Of a stretch of DNA of 64,000 nucleotides, positions 8,981 to 18,448 are shown one piece after another. The stretch covers positions 1 through 64,000 of the forward strand of contig JAGHZQ010000052.1 of the NCBI GenBank assembly GCA_017746715.1, written 5' to 3'. The notes beneath the pieces were generated by a model. It saw nothing but the letters and a program-made list of their open reading frames with translations. It was not told the DNA's origin and made no database searches. The position numbers and the translations under genes are program-made. Within the stretch, counting starts at the first letter, position 1; every line of letters starts with the position of its first letter. The DNA comes from Cyanobacteria bacterium SBLK (lineage in GTDB: Bacteria; Cyanobacteriota; Cyanobacteriia; Cyanobacteriales; Spirulinaceae).

Positions 8981-8984
8981 CGGT

Positions 8985-10268
8985 TTAGCTTACCTTGTCC
9001 GTAGAAGCATAGATTGCCTCTCGCGTGGCGACCATTGCTTCGACTAAGCGATCCATATCCTCGCGGGTATGGAGGGCATTCGCCGTGATTCGCAGGCGTG
9101 GTTTGGCGATGAACCAGATGGGGGACACCCAAATGCCATATTCTTCCATCAAATGATTGGAAAACTCTTTGGGATTGAGTTCGGGTGGCAAAATAACCGG
9201 AATGACATTGGTTTCGCCAATGGGGTTAAATCCTTCTTGATTCAAAAGCGATCGCAGATAGCGAGTATTCGCCTGTAATGTCTGAACGAGTAGGGGATTC
9301 TCTCTGACTTGGCGAATACTGGCTAAAGCGGCTGCAGTGACTGGAGGGGGGAGAGAAATCGTGCCGATGGACGTTGGAGAAACATCCAACAGATCGATTA
9401 ACTCCCGAGAGTGACTGCTAATCGCAGCGCCAGCAGAAGCGGCAAATTTTGAGAAGGTGGTCATAATAATCGGAACCATGCCGCGATCGATAACGGATTG
9501 GGGCGTGATGTTGAAATAGTCATAAATTCCCCCCCCCGACTTACCGATCGCTCCACTCGCATGAGCCTCATCCATGACAATGACACTACCGGGATAATTT
9601 TCTAAAATATCCAGCATTCCGGGCAGGGGGGCAATGTCTCCGTCCATCGAGAAGACAGCATCGGAAACCACCATCAGGCGATCGCCCGGACGATAATAAC
9701 GCCGCAATTTGCGTTCTAAATCATGCAGATCGCAGTGACGATAGGCCTTAACCCGCACCTCGGGACTTTGAGAAAACATTTTCCCAGAGCGATTATCGGC
9801 ATTGGCGACGGCAGAAACAATACAACCGTGATTGAGAATATCGGTTAAAATTAAAGTTTCTCGCGTATTGCGGAATCCCGGGACGGGAATGGCCAAGTGA
9901 CAAAATCCATCCATTAACGCCTGCATTGCCATCCAAGCATTGAGAAATAGATGGGTATGGGCAAGATGCTTAAAGGCAGAAATTTCTTCTTCGAGTTGGC
10001 GGTGGAGGTCAATGCGACCGCTCAACACCGAACAAGAACTGTTAGAGGTACCATACTGCCATATTGCATCTACGGCGGCTTGCTTGACTTCCTCTGACTG
10101 AACTAAGCCCAAAACATCATTCGTGCAGAAGGTGAGGAGCTTGTAACGCTTCCCTGTCGCCGGATCTTCAACGCCGATCGAATTGCCCTGCTTGTCATGG
10201 CAGATGAATTTGTCTGGATAAAGCCCGCTCTTGTAAACGGCGTGCATATAGTCTTGGACAACTTTCAC
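8985..10268 (-). CDS. Alpha-oxoamine synthase family aminotransferase-like enzyme (BioF/Kbl/Alas type)
   Basis: A 427-residue PLP enzyme of the family that condenses an amino acid with an acyl thioester with loss of CO2 (BioF, Kbl, HemA, SPT). Visible motifs are GTSNSSCSVLSGR-like substrate loop, LNHGCIVSAV, the PLP aspartate and histidine in VMDEAHASGAIG (about residue 237), and MTTFSKFAASAGA with the Schiff-base lysine near residue 273. The segment HLFLNAWMAMQALMDG replaces the more usual F.SGyaANla. Substrate is unknown. The GH3 gene follows on the same strand after a terminator. The start at 10268 is ATG. Confidence 0.8.
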   Translation of the reverse strand: MKVVQDYMHAVYKSGLYPDKFICHDKQGNSIGVEDPATGKRYKLLTFCTNDVLGLVQSEEVKQAAVDAIWQYGTSNSSCSVLSGRIDLHRQLEEEISAFKHLAHTHLFLNAWMAMQALMDGFCHLAIPVPGFRNTRETLILTDILNHGCIVSAVANADNRSGKMFSQSPEVRVKAYRHCDLHDLERKLRRYYRPGDRLMVVSDAVFSMDGDIAPLPGMLDILENYPGSVIVMDEAHASGAIGKSGGGIYDYFNITPQSVIDRGMVPIIMTTFSKFAASAGAAISSHSRELIDLLDVSPTSIGTISLPPPVTAAALASIRQVRENPLLVQTLQANTRYLRSLLNQEGFNPIGETNVIPVILPPELNPKEFSNHLMEEYGIWVSPIWFIAKPRLRITANALHTREDMDRLVEAMVATREAIYASTDKVS

Positions 10269-10437
10269 TGTGGATTCTCCTCATCTCCTAGTCTCTTTGA
10301 TGATTCTAATAGGGTACATTTCCGCGTGCCGATTTTGGGGATCGAGGGGACCATTTCCAATCTGGACAAACAAAATGGTGGCCTCAACGGAATTATTTTG
10401 CTCCCCCTGCTCCCCCATTTCCTCCTGCTCCCCACAC

Positions 10438-13400
10438 TCAAAATCCTTCTCCCTCATCCCCTTCTGCTTTCTTGCGAATCTCGTCAAACATAATTTCCTC
10501 AAAAATGAGCGTTCCGACGATGCGATTGAATTCTTCAAGTTGGCGCACGTCGCGATCGCTAAAGCTGGCGCGAAAGCCATCGGGAACTTCTGGGGGATCG
10601 CCCTTGACGGTTGCGGGGTCGGGATAATGATATTCCAAGGGATAACCCGATTTTTTCTTGTTAACCAGTTGCAAAATTCCCATGAGATCGTTTTCTTGAT
10701 TGAAAATGGGCATACAGAGCAAACTGCAAGTTCGATAGCGAGTTTCTTTATCCGATCTCATGGCCATGGCAGATCTTGCCGTGTCGTTATAGAGATCGAA
10801 ATCAACTTTCAGAATTTTGGCGCGCTCATCCCGACGATCGCGAGAATTTAAGGCGTATTCTGCCGCTAAGCCCGCATAACCGGCACCAATGGGGAGAGGA
10901 GGGATTTGAATGAGTTGCAAGCCTTTATTGCCCACGTAGCCCTCGCTAACTAAGGTTTCGTCATCGCGATCGAAACGCCAGAGAGTACAGCGATCGGCGT
11001 TGACCAATTCTCGGGCGGCTTTCATCACTTCTTCAGCACTATTTTCGCGACTGGCATTGAGAACCCAATGTTGTGCTTTCATTAAGGCGGAGGCATTCTG
11101 TTGCACCTGAAACATTTGACAGAAGGACATACAGCCTTGAAAAAAATGAAAAAATGAGTCGGAGGTGCGATAAAAGTTATCAATATCCGCATGGACAAAA
11201 CCCCGATAATCTGTTCGTTGTTGTGGGTTGTTGGGGTCTTGGTGCGCGTTCCCTTGGCGAATTCGTTCGCGTTGGCGTTCGCGAGGCATCTCCGAAGGAG
11301 CGATCGCTCCTGTTGCACCGCTTGTTGGTTGGGGGTTGTCGGTCTCTTCTTTTCCCCCCTTATAAAGGGCTAGGGGGGATTTAGCGTTTGCCTCTAAGAA
11401 ATTGTAACCTCGCATTAACTTGCGCGAGGCTTCCACCACGGCGATTAATTTACCCCGGCGATCGCTGACGGGAAAAAAGACGGAAGAGCGATCGTATTCG
11501 GCATTGGGAATCGTACTGGGAATGTGAACGTATTTGCTTTTTTGCCAGCGCGCGACGAGAGCGATCGCGTTATCGTCCTCGAGGGAGTATTCAATGCGAC
11601 GAAAGCTGGTAGATTGGTCTTTGCGCTCGGGTAAAATCGTCCAGAGTTTATCGATCTTGGTATCGAAGAGATAAACTCGCGCGGTTTTTGCCCCCAAGGA
11701 AATGCGAGCCACTTCCGACATATTTTTAAGACTGGAATAGAGAATTTCGTAATTCTCCAGTTCGGAAAATTGTCTGGCATTTTGCAAAACCATCGCTGCT
11801 TGGGCGTTAAAGGCCTCCATTCGCCGTTCGTCATCTTTGCCGAAGCTAATCTCAAAACACTCCGGGGCATCATCGACATACCCAGCAGGCGGTTTGCGAA
11901 AGCCCTCTCGGGTCTTATTGACCAGTTGGGTCACGCCGATGAGTTTTTTGCGTTGGGGAGAAGATTCGTCATAACCCAAAACGGGCATGCAGAGCAAACT
12001 ACAGGTACGATAGTCATTTTCGAGATCGAACTGTTTTGCCGTGGCAGAACCGACTTGTTCGTAGACGTCAAAGGGAATATTCAAGGGTCGGTAATTGCCT
12101 TTTTGCGCTTGCTTGGCGACTTGACCGGCAAACCCTTGACCGACTTTAAGATAGGCTTCCCGCACGCCGCCATCTTCTGTAGGAATTTCCGTCCACAATT
12201 GTTGCTTGCTAAAATCTAAAATCCATAAGGTCGAGCGATCGGCATCCAACATTTCTTTGGCAGCATTCATAATCTGTTGTAAGGCTTCGCTAAACTCATT
12301 ACTACTTTGAGAGATGGCACGGGCGGCTTTGGTAGATTTGACGCTCCCTTTGAGGTGTTGAGTCAAGTTGTAATAAGTTTGAATGCTCTCGAGCATTCTC
12401 AGAATCGTTGAAGAGGAAACCAATTGCAGGAATTTGTTTTCATCTTCTTGAGTAAAACCGAGGCGACTGTATTTTTCGGCATCGGGTTCTTGCGGATCGA
12501 GAGGCGGGTTTGTCTCCTCTGTGGGTTTGCGGAGTTTATTAATAAATTGAATGACGGCAAAGACTTCGCGTTCTTCGTTTTTTAAAGGAATCGTCAGTAA
12601 AGTATGGGTTTTAAATCCCGTTCTGGCTTCCTGTTTGCGGATTTCTCGGGAATGCTCGTGTTCTCTGGCTGGATAGGAAATACGAAGCGATCGCCCCATT
12701 TCCGCGACTCGTCCGGACACTCCTGCTCCCATCGATACGGAAATTTCAAAGGTGGGTTGTTTGTTTCTCCTCTCTTGGGAGGGGTTGGGGGGGGGTTGTT
12801 GTTGTTTGTTGGTGTCTTGGTGTGCGTTCCCTTGGCGTTCGCGAAGCGTCTCGGTCGGAGAAATTCGATTCACCGGGGTCGCACCGCTTGTTTGGGCGAA
12901 AATCGACCAGAGGCGATCGCGATCTTCATTGACAAAATAAATCGTCGTGCGTTCGGCTTCCAACCACGTCCCGATATTGCTGGCAATAGAACCGAGGGCG
13001 AGAGAGTAAACCCGTCGCAATTCTTCGAGCCATTGAATATTTTCCTCGATATTGCTCGATTGAATGATACTTTGACGCTGTTTGCGGAGTTTGATCACAT
13101 CTCGAGAAATTTCTTGCTCGAGATGGGAGATCGCTGCTGCGAGAGGGGAAGATTCTGCTGAGGGAGGAACTTCGGACTCTTGGGTAGATTGATTTTTGAC
13201 GATTAACTGAGGTACGAGAGGTTGGGGAAGACCGTCGGTCAGTTTGACCCGTTCTGCTTGCAAAGCCAGACTCCCCATTTCAAAGGCCTCGTTAATGCCC
13301 TCGCCGTAGCCGATCCAGCGATAAAACTCCGTGGTAAATAAATTCGCGGCTTCGGCTCCCATATCGGCATCAATGGCGATGGTGGCACGAATGCAGTCGG

Positions 13401-14091
13401 AGATGGCATCGGCTTGCAGGACGGACAAACAGCGATCGAGGATGACGCATTTGACCGATCGCCCGAATTGCTCGAATAGTTGCACGAGTTGCCCGGGATC
13501 TAACAGTTGAGCATCTTGGGTTTCGCTGGCAAATATTAAGCCTTCCAAAGCATCGGCACCGCAAAAATGAATGAGATTGGGTTGTTGGTGGGCGATCGCG
13601 AGGGTTAAATCTTCGTAAAAGATAGCGGGCAGTTTTTCAACGATGATGTCTTTGCCTTGGGGGGTTTTCTGGACTGCTTGTTTGATTTTGGCGGTTTCTC
13701 GCTCTAATTCGTCGGGTTTGGTGGTGTGGGGGCGGGCGGAGGCCACTAGGATTTTACTAATGGAGAGGCTGGGCTGGCGACCGGAGGAAGTGGGGGAGAG
13801 TCGCTCGAATTGAAAGCCTTGCGTCCATAAAGTCTTATGTTTCCCCGTCGCCAAACCGCGAATGGTCACGCGTTCGATTCCTCCCGGTTTCAGGGCGACC
13901 ATTTGTTTGCGAAGCCAGCTAAAGAGCTTGTCGGGTTTGTAGAGTTGAGCGCCCTCGAGGAAAATTCGCAACGTGCGTTCGCGGCGATCGATGCGACTAT
14001 CCATCCCTTTCGGATTGAGTTTCTCGTTCAAGAGGAGCGCGATCGCTTTGGGATTCCCTTGTTTGGCTTTCTGAAATAAGTTCGAGGGCAT
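10438..14091 (-). CDS. Large multi-GAF sensor protein with N-terminal CHAT-like domain
   Basis: About 1217 residues, cytoplasmic. Order: a small cyanobacterial N-terminal domain (MPSNLFQKAKQGNPKAIALL..., residues 1-85); a CHAT/caspase-like region (about 112-300) with PNLIHFCGADALEGLIF and VKCVILDRCLS; a coiled coil (about 310-350); and four GAF domains at roughly 357-520, 604-722, 780-890 and 1007-1147, each with the LW..D.....L and GV.QLVNK-type ends. GAF domains usually bind small ligands or bilins; I see no kinase, cyclase or other output domain, so it may act by protein contact. Two linkers (about 402-450 and 902-957) are foreign low-complexity inserts that share sequence. The start MPSNLF at 14091 fits the family better than 14115. 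Confidence 0.8.
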   Translation of the reverse strand: MPSNLFQKAKQGNPKAIALLLNEKLNPKGMDSRIDRRERTLRIFLEGAQLYKPDKLFSWLRKQMVALKPGGIERVTIRGLATGKHKTLWTQGFQFERLSPTSSGRQPSLSISKILVASARPHTTKPDELERETAKIKQAVQKTPQGKDIIVEKLPAIFYEDLTLAIAHQQPNLIHFCGADALEGLIFASETQDAQLLDPGQLVQLFEQFGRSVKCVILDRCLSVLQADAISDCIRATIAIDADMGAEAANLFTTEFYRWIGYGEGINEAFEMGSLALQAERVKLTDGLPQPLVPQLIVKNQSTQESEVPPSAESSPLAAAISHLEQEISRDVIKLRKQRQSIIQSSNIEENIQWLEELRRVYSLALGSIASNIGTWLEAERTTIYFVNEDRDRLWSIFAQTSGATPVNRISPTETLRERQGNAHQDTNKQQQPPPNPSQERRNKQPTFEISVSMGAGVSGRVAEMGRSLRISYPAREHEHSREIRKQEARTGFKTHTLLTIPLKNEEREVFAVIQFINKLRKPTEETNPPLDPQEPDAEKYSRLGFTQEDENKFLQLVSSSTILRMLESIQTYYNLTQHLKGSVKSTKAARAISQSSNEFSEALQQIMNAAKEMLDADRSTLWILDFSKQQLWTEIPTEDGGVREAYLKVGQGFAGQVAKQAQKGNYRPLNIPFDVYEQVGSATAKQFDLENDYRTCSLLCMPVLGYDESSPQRKKLIGVTQLVNKTREGFRKPPAGYVDDAPECFEISFGKDDERRMEAFNAQAAMVLQNARQFSELENYEILYSSLKNMSEVARISLGAKTARVYLFDTKIDKLWTILPERKDQSTSFRRIEYSLEDDNAIALVARWQKSKYVHIPSTIPNAEYDRSSVFFPVSDRRGKLIAVVEASRKLMRGYNFLEANAKSPLALYKGGKEETDNPQPTSGATGAIAPSEMPRERQRERIRQGNAHQDPNNPQQRTDYRGFVHADIDNFYRTSDSFFHFFQGCMSFCQMFQVQQNASALMKAQHWVLNASRENSAEEVMKAARELVNADRCTLWRFDRDDETLVSEGYVGNKGLQLIQIPPLPIGAGYAGLAAEYALNSRDRRDERAKILKVDFDLYNDTARSAMAMRSDKETRYRTCSLLCMPIFNQENDLMGILQLVNKKKSGYPLEYHYPDPATVKGDPPEVPDGFRASFSDRDVRQLEEFNRIVGTLIFEEIMFDEIRKKAEGDEGEGF
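11215..11390. repeat. Dispersed repeat inserted in frame in the GAF gene, copy 1
   Basis: Contains GGTGCGCGTTCCCTTGGCG, TTCGCGTTGGCGTTCGCGAG, a GGAGCGATCGCTCC palindrome and CCCCCTTATAAAGGG next to TAGGGGGG. The translated insert is rich in Pro, Gln and Arg and breaks the linker before the fourth GAF domain. Much of it matches the copy at 12.8 kb. Confidence 0.8.
12755..12895. repeat. Dispersed repeat inserted in frame in the GAF gene, copy 2
   Basis: Shares CTTGGTGTGCGTTCCCTTGG, GCGTTCGCGAAGCG and GTCGCACCGCTTGTT with copy 1, and has CTCTTGGGAGGGG followed by a G-run. It lies inside GAF domain 1 and is translated as a Pro/Gln-rich loop without breaking the frame. Confidence 0.8.
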
Positions 14092-14121
14092 GGGGAAAGA
14101 GGGACAGGGGAACAATGAGCT

Positions 14122-14200
14122 TTTATCCCTCTCTCCTTTTTACTCCGAGGATAGAGTTTTTTTCAATAGAATTGCGATCGTCTTCTCCCGTCAAATCAAT
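14122..14200. repeat. Direct repeat, copy A
   Basis: Core CTCTCTCCTTTTTACTCCGA then GGATAGAGTTTTTTTCAATA and GAATTGCGATCGTCTTC. Copies B (14548-14625) and C (17078-17122, shorter) lie on either side of the DUF4157 gene in the same orientation. Confidence 0.8.
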
Positions 14201-14547
14201 GTGAAGGAGTCTATGGGAGGAGCGATTTCATGGCTCTTCGTTAAAAGGATCGACAGATTTGACTGTGGGAATTCATCAACATATGTTTAATAATCTGACA
14301 GATTATAGGAAAGAATTTGCATGGCTGCTAAAGGGTTCGATAAATAAACGCAAGAAAGAACAAGACGAAAACAATTTATGATATTTAAGTGACTATTTTT
14401 GGATAATAGAAATCGTTACTAATGGCGATCGCGGCGACCCATTGCTTGAAGATAAGTTTTTCGTTCGAGAGGAAGGCGATCGCTTTAAAATACCCTTGCT
14501 TTATTTCCTAAAATAAGTTCTAAATTTATGAGAGAAAAGAAAAGAAT

Positions 14548-14625
14548 AAGCCTTTCTTCTTTTTACTCCGAAGATAGAGTTTTTTCAATAGAATTGCGAT
14601 TGTCTTCCCTCATCAAATCGATGAA
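14548..14625. repeat. Direct repeat, copy B
   Basis: Reads CTTTTTACTCCGAAGATAGA, then GTTTTTTCAATAGAATTGCG and ATTGTCTTCCCTCATCAAAT; same order as copy A with a few differences. Confidence 0.8.
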
Positions 14626-14778
14626 TTGTTTGAATGCGCCATTTTGCTTAAGCCGATATACTGTAATTTTTAAATTGAGGTTAATTTGAGCTTAAAAATG
14701 TTATAAACTGATGTAGTTGTATTCATAAGAATCAATCTGAAATTCTCTACATTTGCTCCCATTAGATAAAAAAGCATC

Positions 14779-17004
14779 ATGACTTGTAAAATCTTTAGAG
14801 CTGCACAATTTTCTCAAAAATCTCCAGAAAGAAAAAATAATGAGCAGTTTTCCACACGATCTTCTGTTGTTCGACCTCGAGAAAATTCTGTTAAATTCGA
14901 TGCTCTTGAAAATCGAGAGCATTTTAATTTTCAGCAAAATAAATTTGAAGCGGAAGGATTGCAACTCAAACAAAAATGGGGAACGATCTCCCCAATAGAA
15001 CAAGCAAAATTAGGGATGTTGCAAGCCAAAATGGAGGAGTTTTGGCTGCACGGGCAAAGCCAAACCGCTCATATCAATCGCGACTTGGACGGGATTGCGG
15101 CTCGCTCTGCGGAACAGTTTGCTACATCTCAGTCTTCTTCTAAGTACACTCTTGGAAAACTGGGAGATAAGTACGAACGGGAGGCCGATCGCGTAGCCAA
15201 TTTCGTCACCCGACAGATTCACGCTCCAGTCCGGGAAACACCAAGCGATGGCGAGAGTATTCAAAGAATGCCGAGTTTGCAGCGAGATGGGACAGGAGAA
15301 GCAACAGTGTCTTCTGAGGTTGAAACCCAAATCGATCGCGCTCGGGGTGGCGGGCAACCGTTAGATAATAAAGTGAAGGAGTCTATGGGAGGGGCGATGG
15401 GAGCAAATTTCGAAGGGGTGAAGGTACATACCGACGGGACGGCAAATCGCCTCAATCAGCAGCTGCATTCGCGAGCGTTTACGACGGGACCCGATGTATT
15501 TTTTAAACGGGGAGAATATCGACCGGGAAGCACGGAAGGCGATCGCTTGATTGCCCACGAGTTGACCCATGTGGTGCAGCAAGGAGAAGGCGTTCAAAAG
15601 AAAGATGCCTGCATTCAACGTTCCCCATTAAAACCGGGATACTTGAATATTGTTGGGGAGAATCATGACGAAACAGGAGCAAGAGAAGGTTTTGAGAATA
15701 AGTTTTTGAAATTTTTCCTCTCAGAGCATGAAGATGCAAAAAGTTTTGGGTGGGGAGGTATCAAAACTGAGGGTGATGCAGCCTACTATAGTCAAAACAA
15801 AAACGATGAAGAAACGGAAGAATATAATAATGATAACAATGAAGAATATGATGACGAAGAGGATGAGAACTTGGTCAAGCTCCAAGTCGATTCATCTTAT
15901 TATCGAGGCTTACAAGGTTTGGTTTCTGGTGTTAGCTCGGCCCTTGAGTTGAAAGAGATGGCTCAGAAAGATTTCGATCGTATATCTCAGCTGGATGAAA
16001 AACAAGCGATAACAACAATTCAGGAAATCTATGGAATGTATGAGAGGCAATGTGAGATAATAATTGCTTCTCTTCGCGATGCTCGGGAACTAGAGAGTGT
16101 GTCTCAGGATTACGATGATGACTGGAACCTAAAAACAATCCGCAAGATGAAATCAGCAGAACTGGATAGAGTTGGTATAAAGAGCAAAGCCTTACAACAG
16201 ACAATAGCAAATCTGATGGTAGAGATAGAGGGGCTTGAAAATCAGTATCAAACAATACTAAGCTCTCTGAATAAATTTTTACCCCAAAAAATAGATAGTA
16301 ACGATGAGAATTCTCAAAAAGCCTCTAACGCAAGCAATGATGAGATGAAATCAACCCGAGATCGTTTTAAAGAGATAGAAATGCTGTGTGAAAAATACGC
16401 TTGGGAAACATACAGAACAGTTCAAAAATACTGTAAACCTACAGCACTTTCACAAGATAGCGGGTCGAATAATGAGGAATTGCTAATTTCCGATATAGCT
16501 CATAAATCAGCCCTTGAGTTTTATGTCAAAAAAGATGCGGTTAGCGATGAAGTCAGTTTTATTCGAAGCGAAATTATGCTTGATAGTGTTAAGAAGTATC
16601 AAAAACAAGACTTAGGCAGTCTAGGAAAAGTATCGGAGGTTTATAAAGTTGGCAACGACCATATCAAGGAGATGTCAATCTATATGCGAGAGGTTCTTAT
16701 ATATGCTCAAGAAGACAATCCATCGACAGAACTCGATAACTTAAAAATTAATCTGGTCTCGCGGGATGAGTTCAATTGGCAACTTATGGATTGGGCATTT
16801 AAAACCAACTATTGGAAAAATGAAGACGGATGGAAAAAGATGGTTGAAACAGTAAAAAACAAGTCTCTGCACAAGAAAATCCTTCAACCTTTTGGACCGG
16901 ACTGGATCGAAGAGAATTTAAATGAAATTATTTCGGAGTATGGTGCGGATCGAGACTTTCTCACTTGGCTGGGAATCACTAATGATATCCTAATCAATAA
17001 ATAA
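14779..17004 (+). CDS. DUF4157-domain protein (extracellular contractile injection system type)
   Basis: A 741-residue protein. Residues about 115-270 form a DUF4157 domain: LGDKYEREADRVANFV, then FEGVKVHTDGTANRLNQQL, RAFTTGPDVFF and the metalloprotease-like HELTHVVQQ (first His near residue 260). This domain marks putative effectors or loading factors of extracellular contractile injection systems, often as the N-terminal part of toxins. The remaining 470 residues are unlike anything I recognise: YLNIVGENHDETGAREG near 290, a very acidic Asn/Asp/Glu stretch near 340-360, then long charged helices. No sheath, tube or baseplate gene is in the window. The 3' part lacks GCGATCGC sites, unlike neighbours, and direct repeats flank the gene, which suggests transfer. 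Confidence 0.8.
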   Translation: MTCKIFRAAQFSQKSPERKNNEQFSTRSSVVRPRENSVKFDALENREHFNFQQNKFEAEGLQLKQKWGTISPIEQAKLGMLQAKMEEFWLHGQSQTAHINRDLDGIAARSAEQFATSQSSSKYTLGKLGDKYEREADRVANFVTRQIHAPVRETPSDGESIQRMPSLQRDGTGEATVSSEVETQIDRARGGGQPLDNKVKESMGGAMGANFEGVKVHTDGTANRLNQQLHSRAFTTGPDVFFKRGEYRPGSTEGDRLIAHELTHVVQQGEGVQKKDACIQRSPLKPGYLNIVGENHDETGAREGFENKFLKFFLSEHEDAKSFGWGGIKTEGDAAYYSQNKNDEETEEYNNDNNEEYDDEEDENLVKLQVDSSYYRGLQGLVSGVSSALELKEMAQKDFDRISQLDEKQAITTIQEIYGMYERQCEIIIASLRDARELESVSQDYDDDWNLKTIRKMKSAELDRVGIKSKALQQTIANLMVEIEGLENQYQTILSSLNKFLPQKIDSNDENSQKASNASNDEMKSTRDRFKEIEMLCEKYAWETYRTVQKYCKPTALSQDSGSNNEELLISDIAHKSALEFYVKKDAVSDEVSFIRSEIMLDSVKKYQKQDLGSLGKVSEVYKVGNDHIKEMSIYMREVLIYAQEDNPSTELDNLKINLVSRDEFNWQLMDWAFKTNYWKNEDGWKKMVETVKNKSLHKKILQPFGPDWIEENLNEIISEYGADRDFLTWLGITNDILINK

Positions 17005-17077
17005 ATATCAGTTTGGTTTGCTGTAATAAGTTCGCGGGTAGAGAAGGAGAGGACAAGCAGAAAAATCTATCTTTTTT

Positions 17078-17122
17078 CCTCTCTCCTTTTTCTTCCGGGG
17101 ATGAGAATAGAGTTTTTTCAAT
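17078..17122. repeat. Direct repeat, copy C
   Basis: CTCTCTCCTTTTTCTTCCGG followed by GAATAGAGTTTTTTCAATGA; a shorter, more diverged copy of repeats A and B, placed just after the DUF4157 gene. Confidence 0.7.
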
Positions 17123-17205
17123 GACTCGAGGATACCAAATGCTAGAGCGATCGCACTCCTGAAGCAGGAATTGATATCAAATTGATTCGCAATCTTTAAA
17201 TCCTT

Positions 17206-17508
17206 TCAATTTTGGTCGTGTTCGTTGTCATAAAATCCGAGAGCGCGATTAATGATTCTCAGCAGATCGGCGGTTGATATCCCCAGATCGTGAGCCAATT
17301 CTACGATGGTAACATCATCGGGGCGGATGCCGTATGTCAGTTGTTTGAGAACGTGTTCTGTATTGAGCCAACTGTTCACGGCAAATTCTAAGCCGTCGCT
17401 AATGGAGAGGCTTTGGTTTTTGCAATGATTTTTAAATTGTGATGCGATCTGTTTTGGGATATAACCACTCACATTTTCGTAGTTCGGATTGTCTCTTTTT
17501 GTGACCAT
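17206..17508 (-). CDS. Small putative DNA-binding protein (RHH/HTH-like)
   Basis: A 100-residue protein. The first half (YENVSGYIPKQIASQFKNHC, then LSISDGLEFAVNSWL) has the strand-helix-helix pattern of ribbon-helix-helix regulators and plasmid or antitoxin proteins. The second half (TIVELAHDLGISTADLLRII) resembles a helix-turn-helix. No partner toxin is adjacent. It may be an orphan regulator or antitoxin; DNA binding is inferred only from the pattern. Confidence 0.65.
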   Translation of the reverse strand: MVTKRDNPNYENVSGYIPKQIASQFKNHCKNQSLSISDGLEFAVNSWLNTEHVLKQLTYGIRPDDVTIVELAHDLGISTADLLRIINRALGFYDNEHDQN

Positions 17509-17703
17509 TTTTCAATTCAAGGTTTAAAGATGGCTAAAACCATTCTACAAGATTTCTTGAAAAAATCAAACAAATTTCTTGAAATCAACGATTATCAATG
17601 ATTTAATCGTCAATAATGAGACTGCTTGCGATCGCGCTGAGGGTTTCGCGATGTACCAAAATACAGCAATTTTACTCACTTTTATTTCGGGAAGAAAAAG
17701 CCA

Positions 17704-18441
17704 ATGAAGGATACGCCAGATCTGGAAATATTCCTCAAAATCATCAATCAGCCCTTGTGGGACTGGGCGATTATTCCGGGGCGAGATGTGCGGATCGATT
17801 GTCCCAACCAAGACGCGGCACGGGATTTCGTTCGCAATTGGTATGAGAGTATTAAGATTTTTACGTTCAATTTCGACTGCGATCGCGCTTTAGTTCGTTA
17901 TCCTAATTGTCAAGTACCCTTTGAGCTTGCTTTTCGCGTATTGGATGAGGAAGCGAGAAGGGATAAACGGCGATCGATTCATTTAGGTCTTATGATTACC
18001 CCACAAACTCCCAACCTTACGCGCTTTCAGACCAATATTCCCGGTGTTGGCGAGACGATTTTTCCAGACTTCTTGCAGTTCCTCGCAGAGGAGACGAGAA
18101 AGGGACGGTTTTGGGTAGTTTCGGAATTTCCAAGCGATCGTGTTTTGTTTCTAACCGATAATACCGATCCCAATTGGGTAAAAATCCCGACTCATCAAAT
18201 CGTCGGTATGGATCGGATGAACTCTTGGCGAGACAGCATGGACGATTACGATCGCTTACAACATCTCTTGGTGACTGATGGGGTTGCACCTCAGTTTGTT
18301 AACAAAGGCTACAGACTTGATGATTCTTTTTGTCAATTTCAAGCGACTCACTATTTGATTGATGGTATTTTCGGTACGCGATGTCGTGCTTGCGTGTCGG
18401 AGGGTCGAGAGTTGTTGAGACTTCCACCCGATGTGAAATAG
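17704..18441 (+). CDS. Hypothetical protein with a truncated second copy at 29 kb
   Basis: A 245-residue soluble protein that I do not recognise. It has no signal peptide or membrane segment. Conserved-looking parts are WDWAIIPGRDVRIDCPNQDA near the N-terminus, RFWVVSEFPSDRVLFLTDN in the middle and DDYDRLQHLLVTDGVAPQFV later. From its 55th codon on, the DNA matches 29236-29811 closely, including the repeat after the stop codon. It follows the small RHH-like gene divergently. Confidence 0.75.
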   Translation: MKDTPDLEIFLKIINQPLWDWAIIPGRDVRIDCPNQDAARDFVRNWYESIKIFTFNFDCDRALVRYPNCQVPFELAFRVLDEEARRDKRRSIHLGLMITPQTPNLTRFQTNIPGVGETIFPDFLQFLAEETRKGRFWVVSEFPSDRVLFLTDNTDPNWVKIPTHQIVGMDRMNSWRDSMDDYDRLQHLLVTDGVAPQFVNKGYRLDDSFCQFQATHYLIDGIFGTRCRACVSEGRELLRLPPDVK

Positions 18442-18448
18442 TTAGTAA

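Larger units (their letters stand above)
14092..14778. other. 687-bp gene-free stretch with direct repeats and gene scraps
   Basis: No complete gene is visible. It holds two copies of a repeat (14122-14200 and 14548-14625) that recurs after the DUF4157 gene. GTGAAGGAGTCTATGGGAGG at 14201 matches 15373 inside the DUF4157 gene. A stretch near 14440-14490 reads on the minus strand as KAIAFLSNEKL, an echo of the N-terminal motif KAIALLLNEKL of the GAF protein just to the left. It looks like rearranged debris. Confidence 0.7.
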
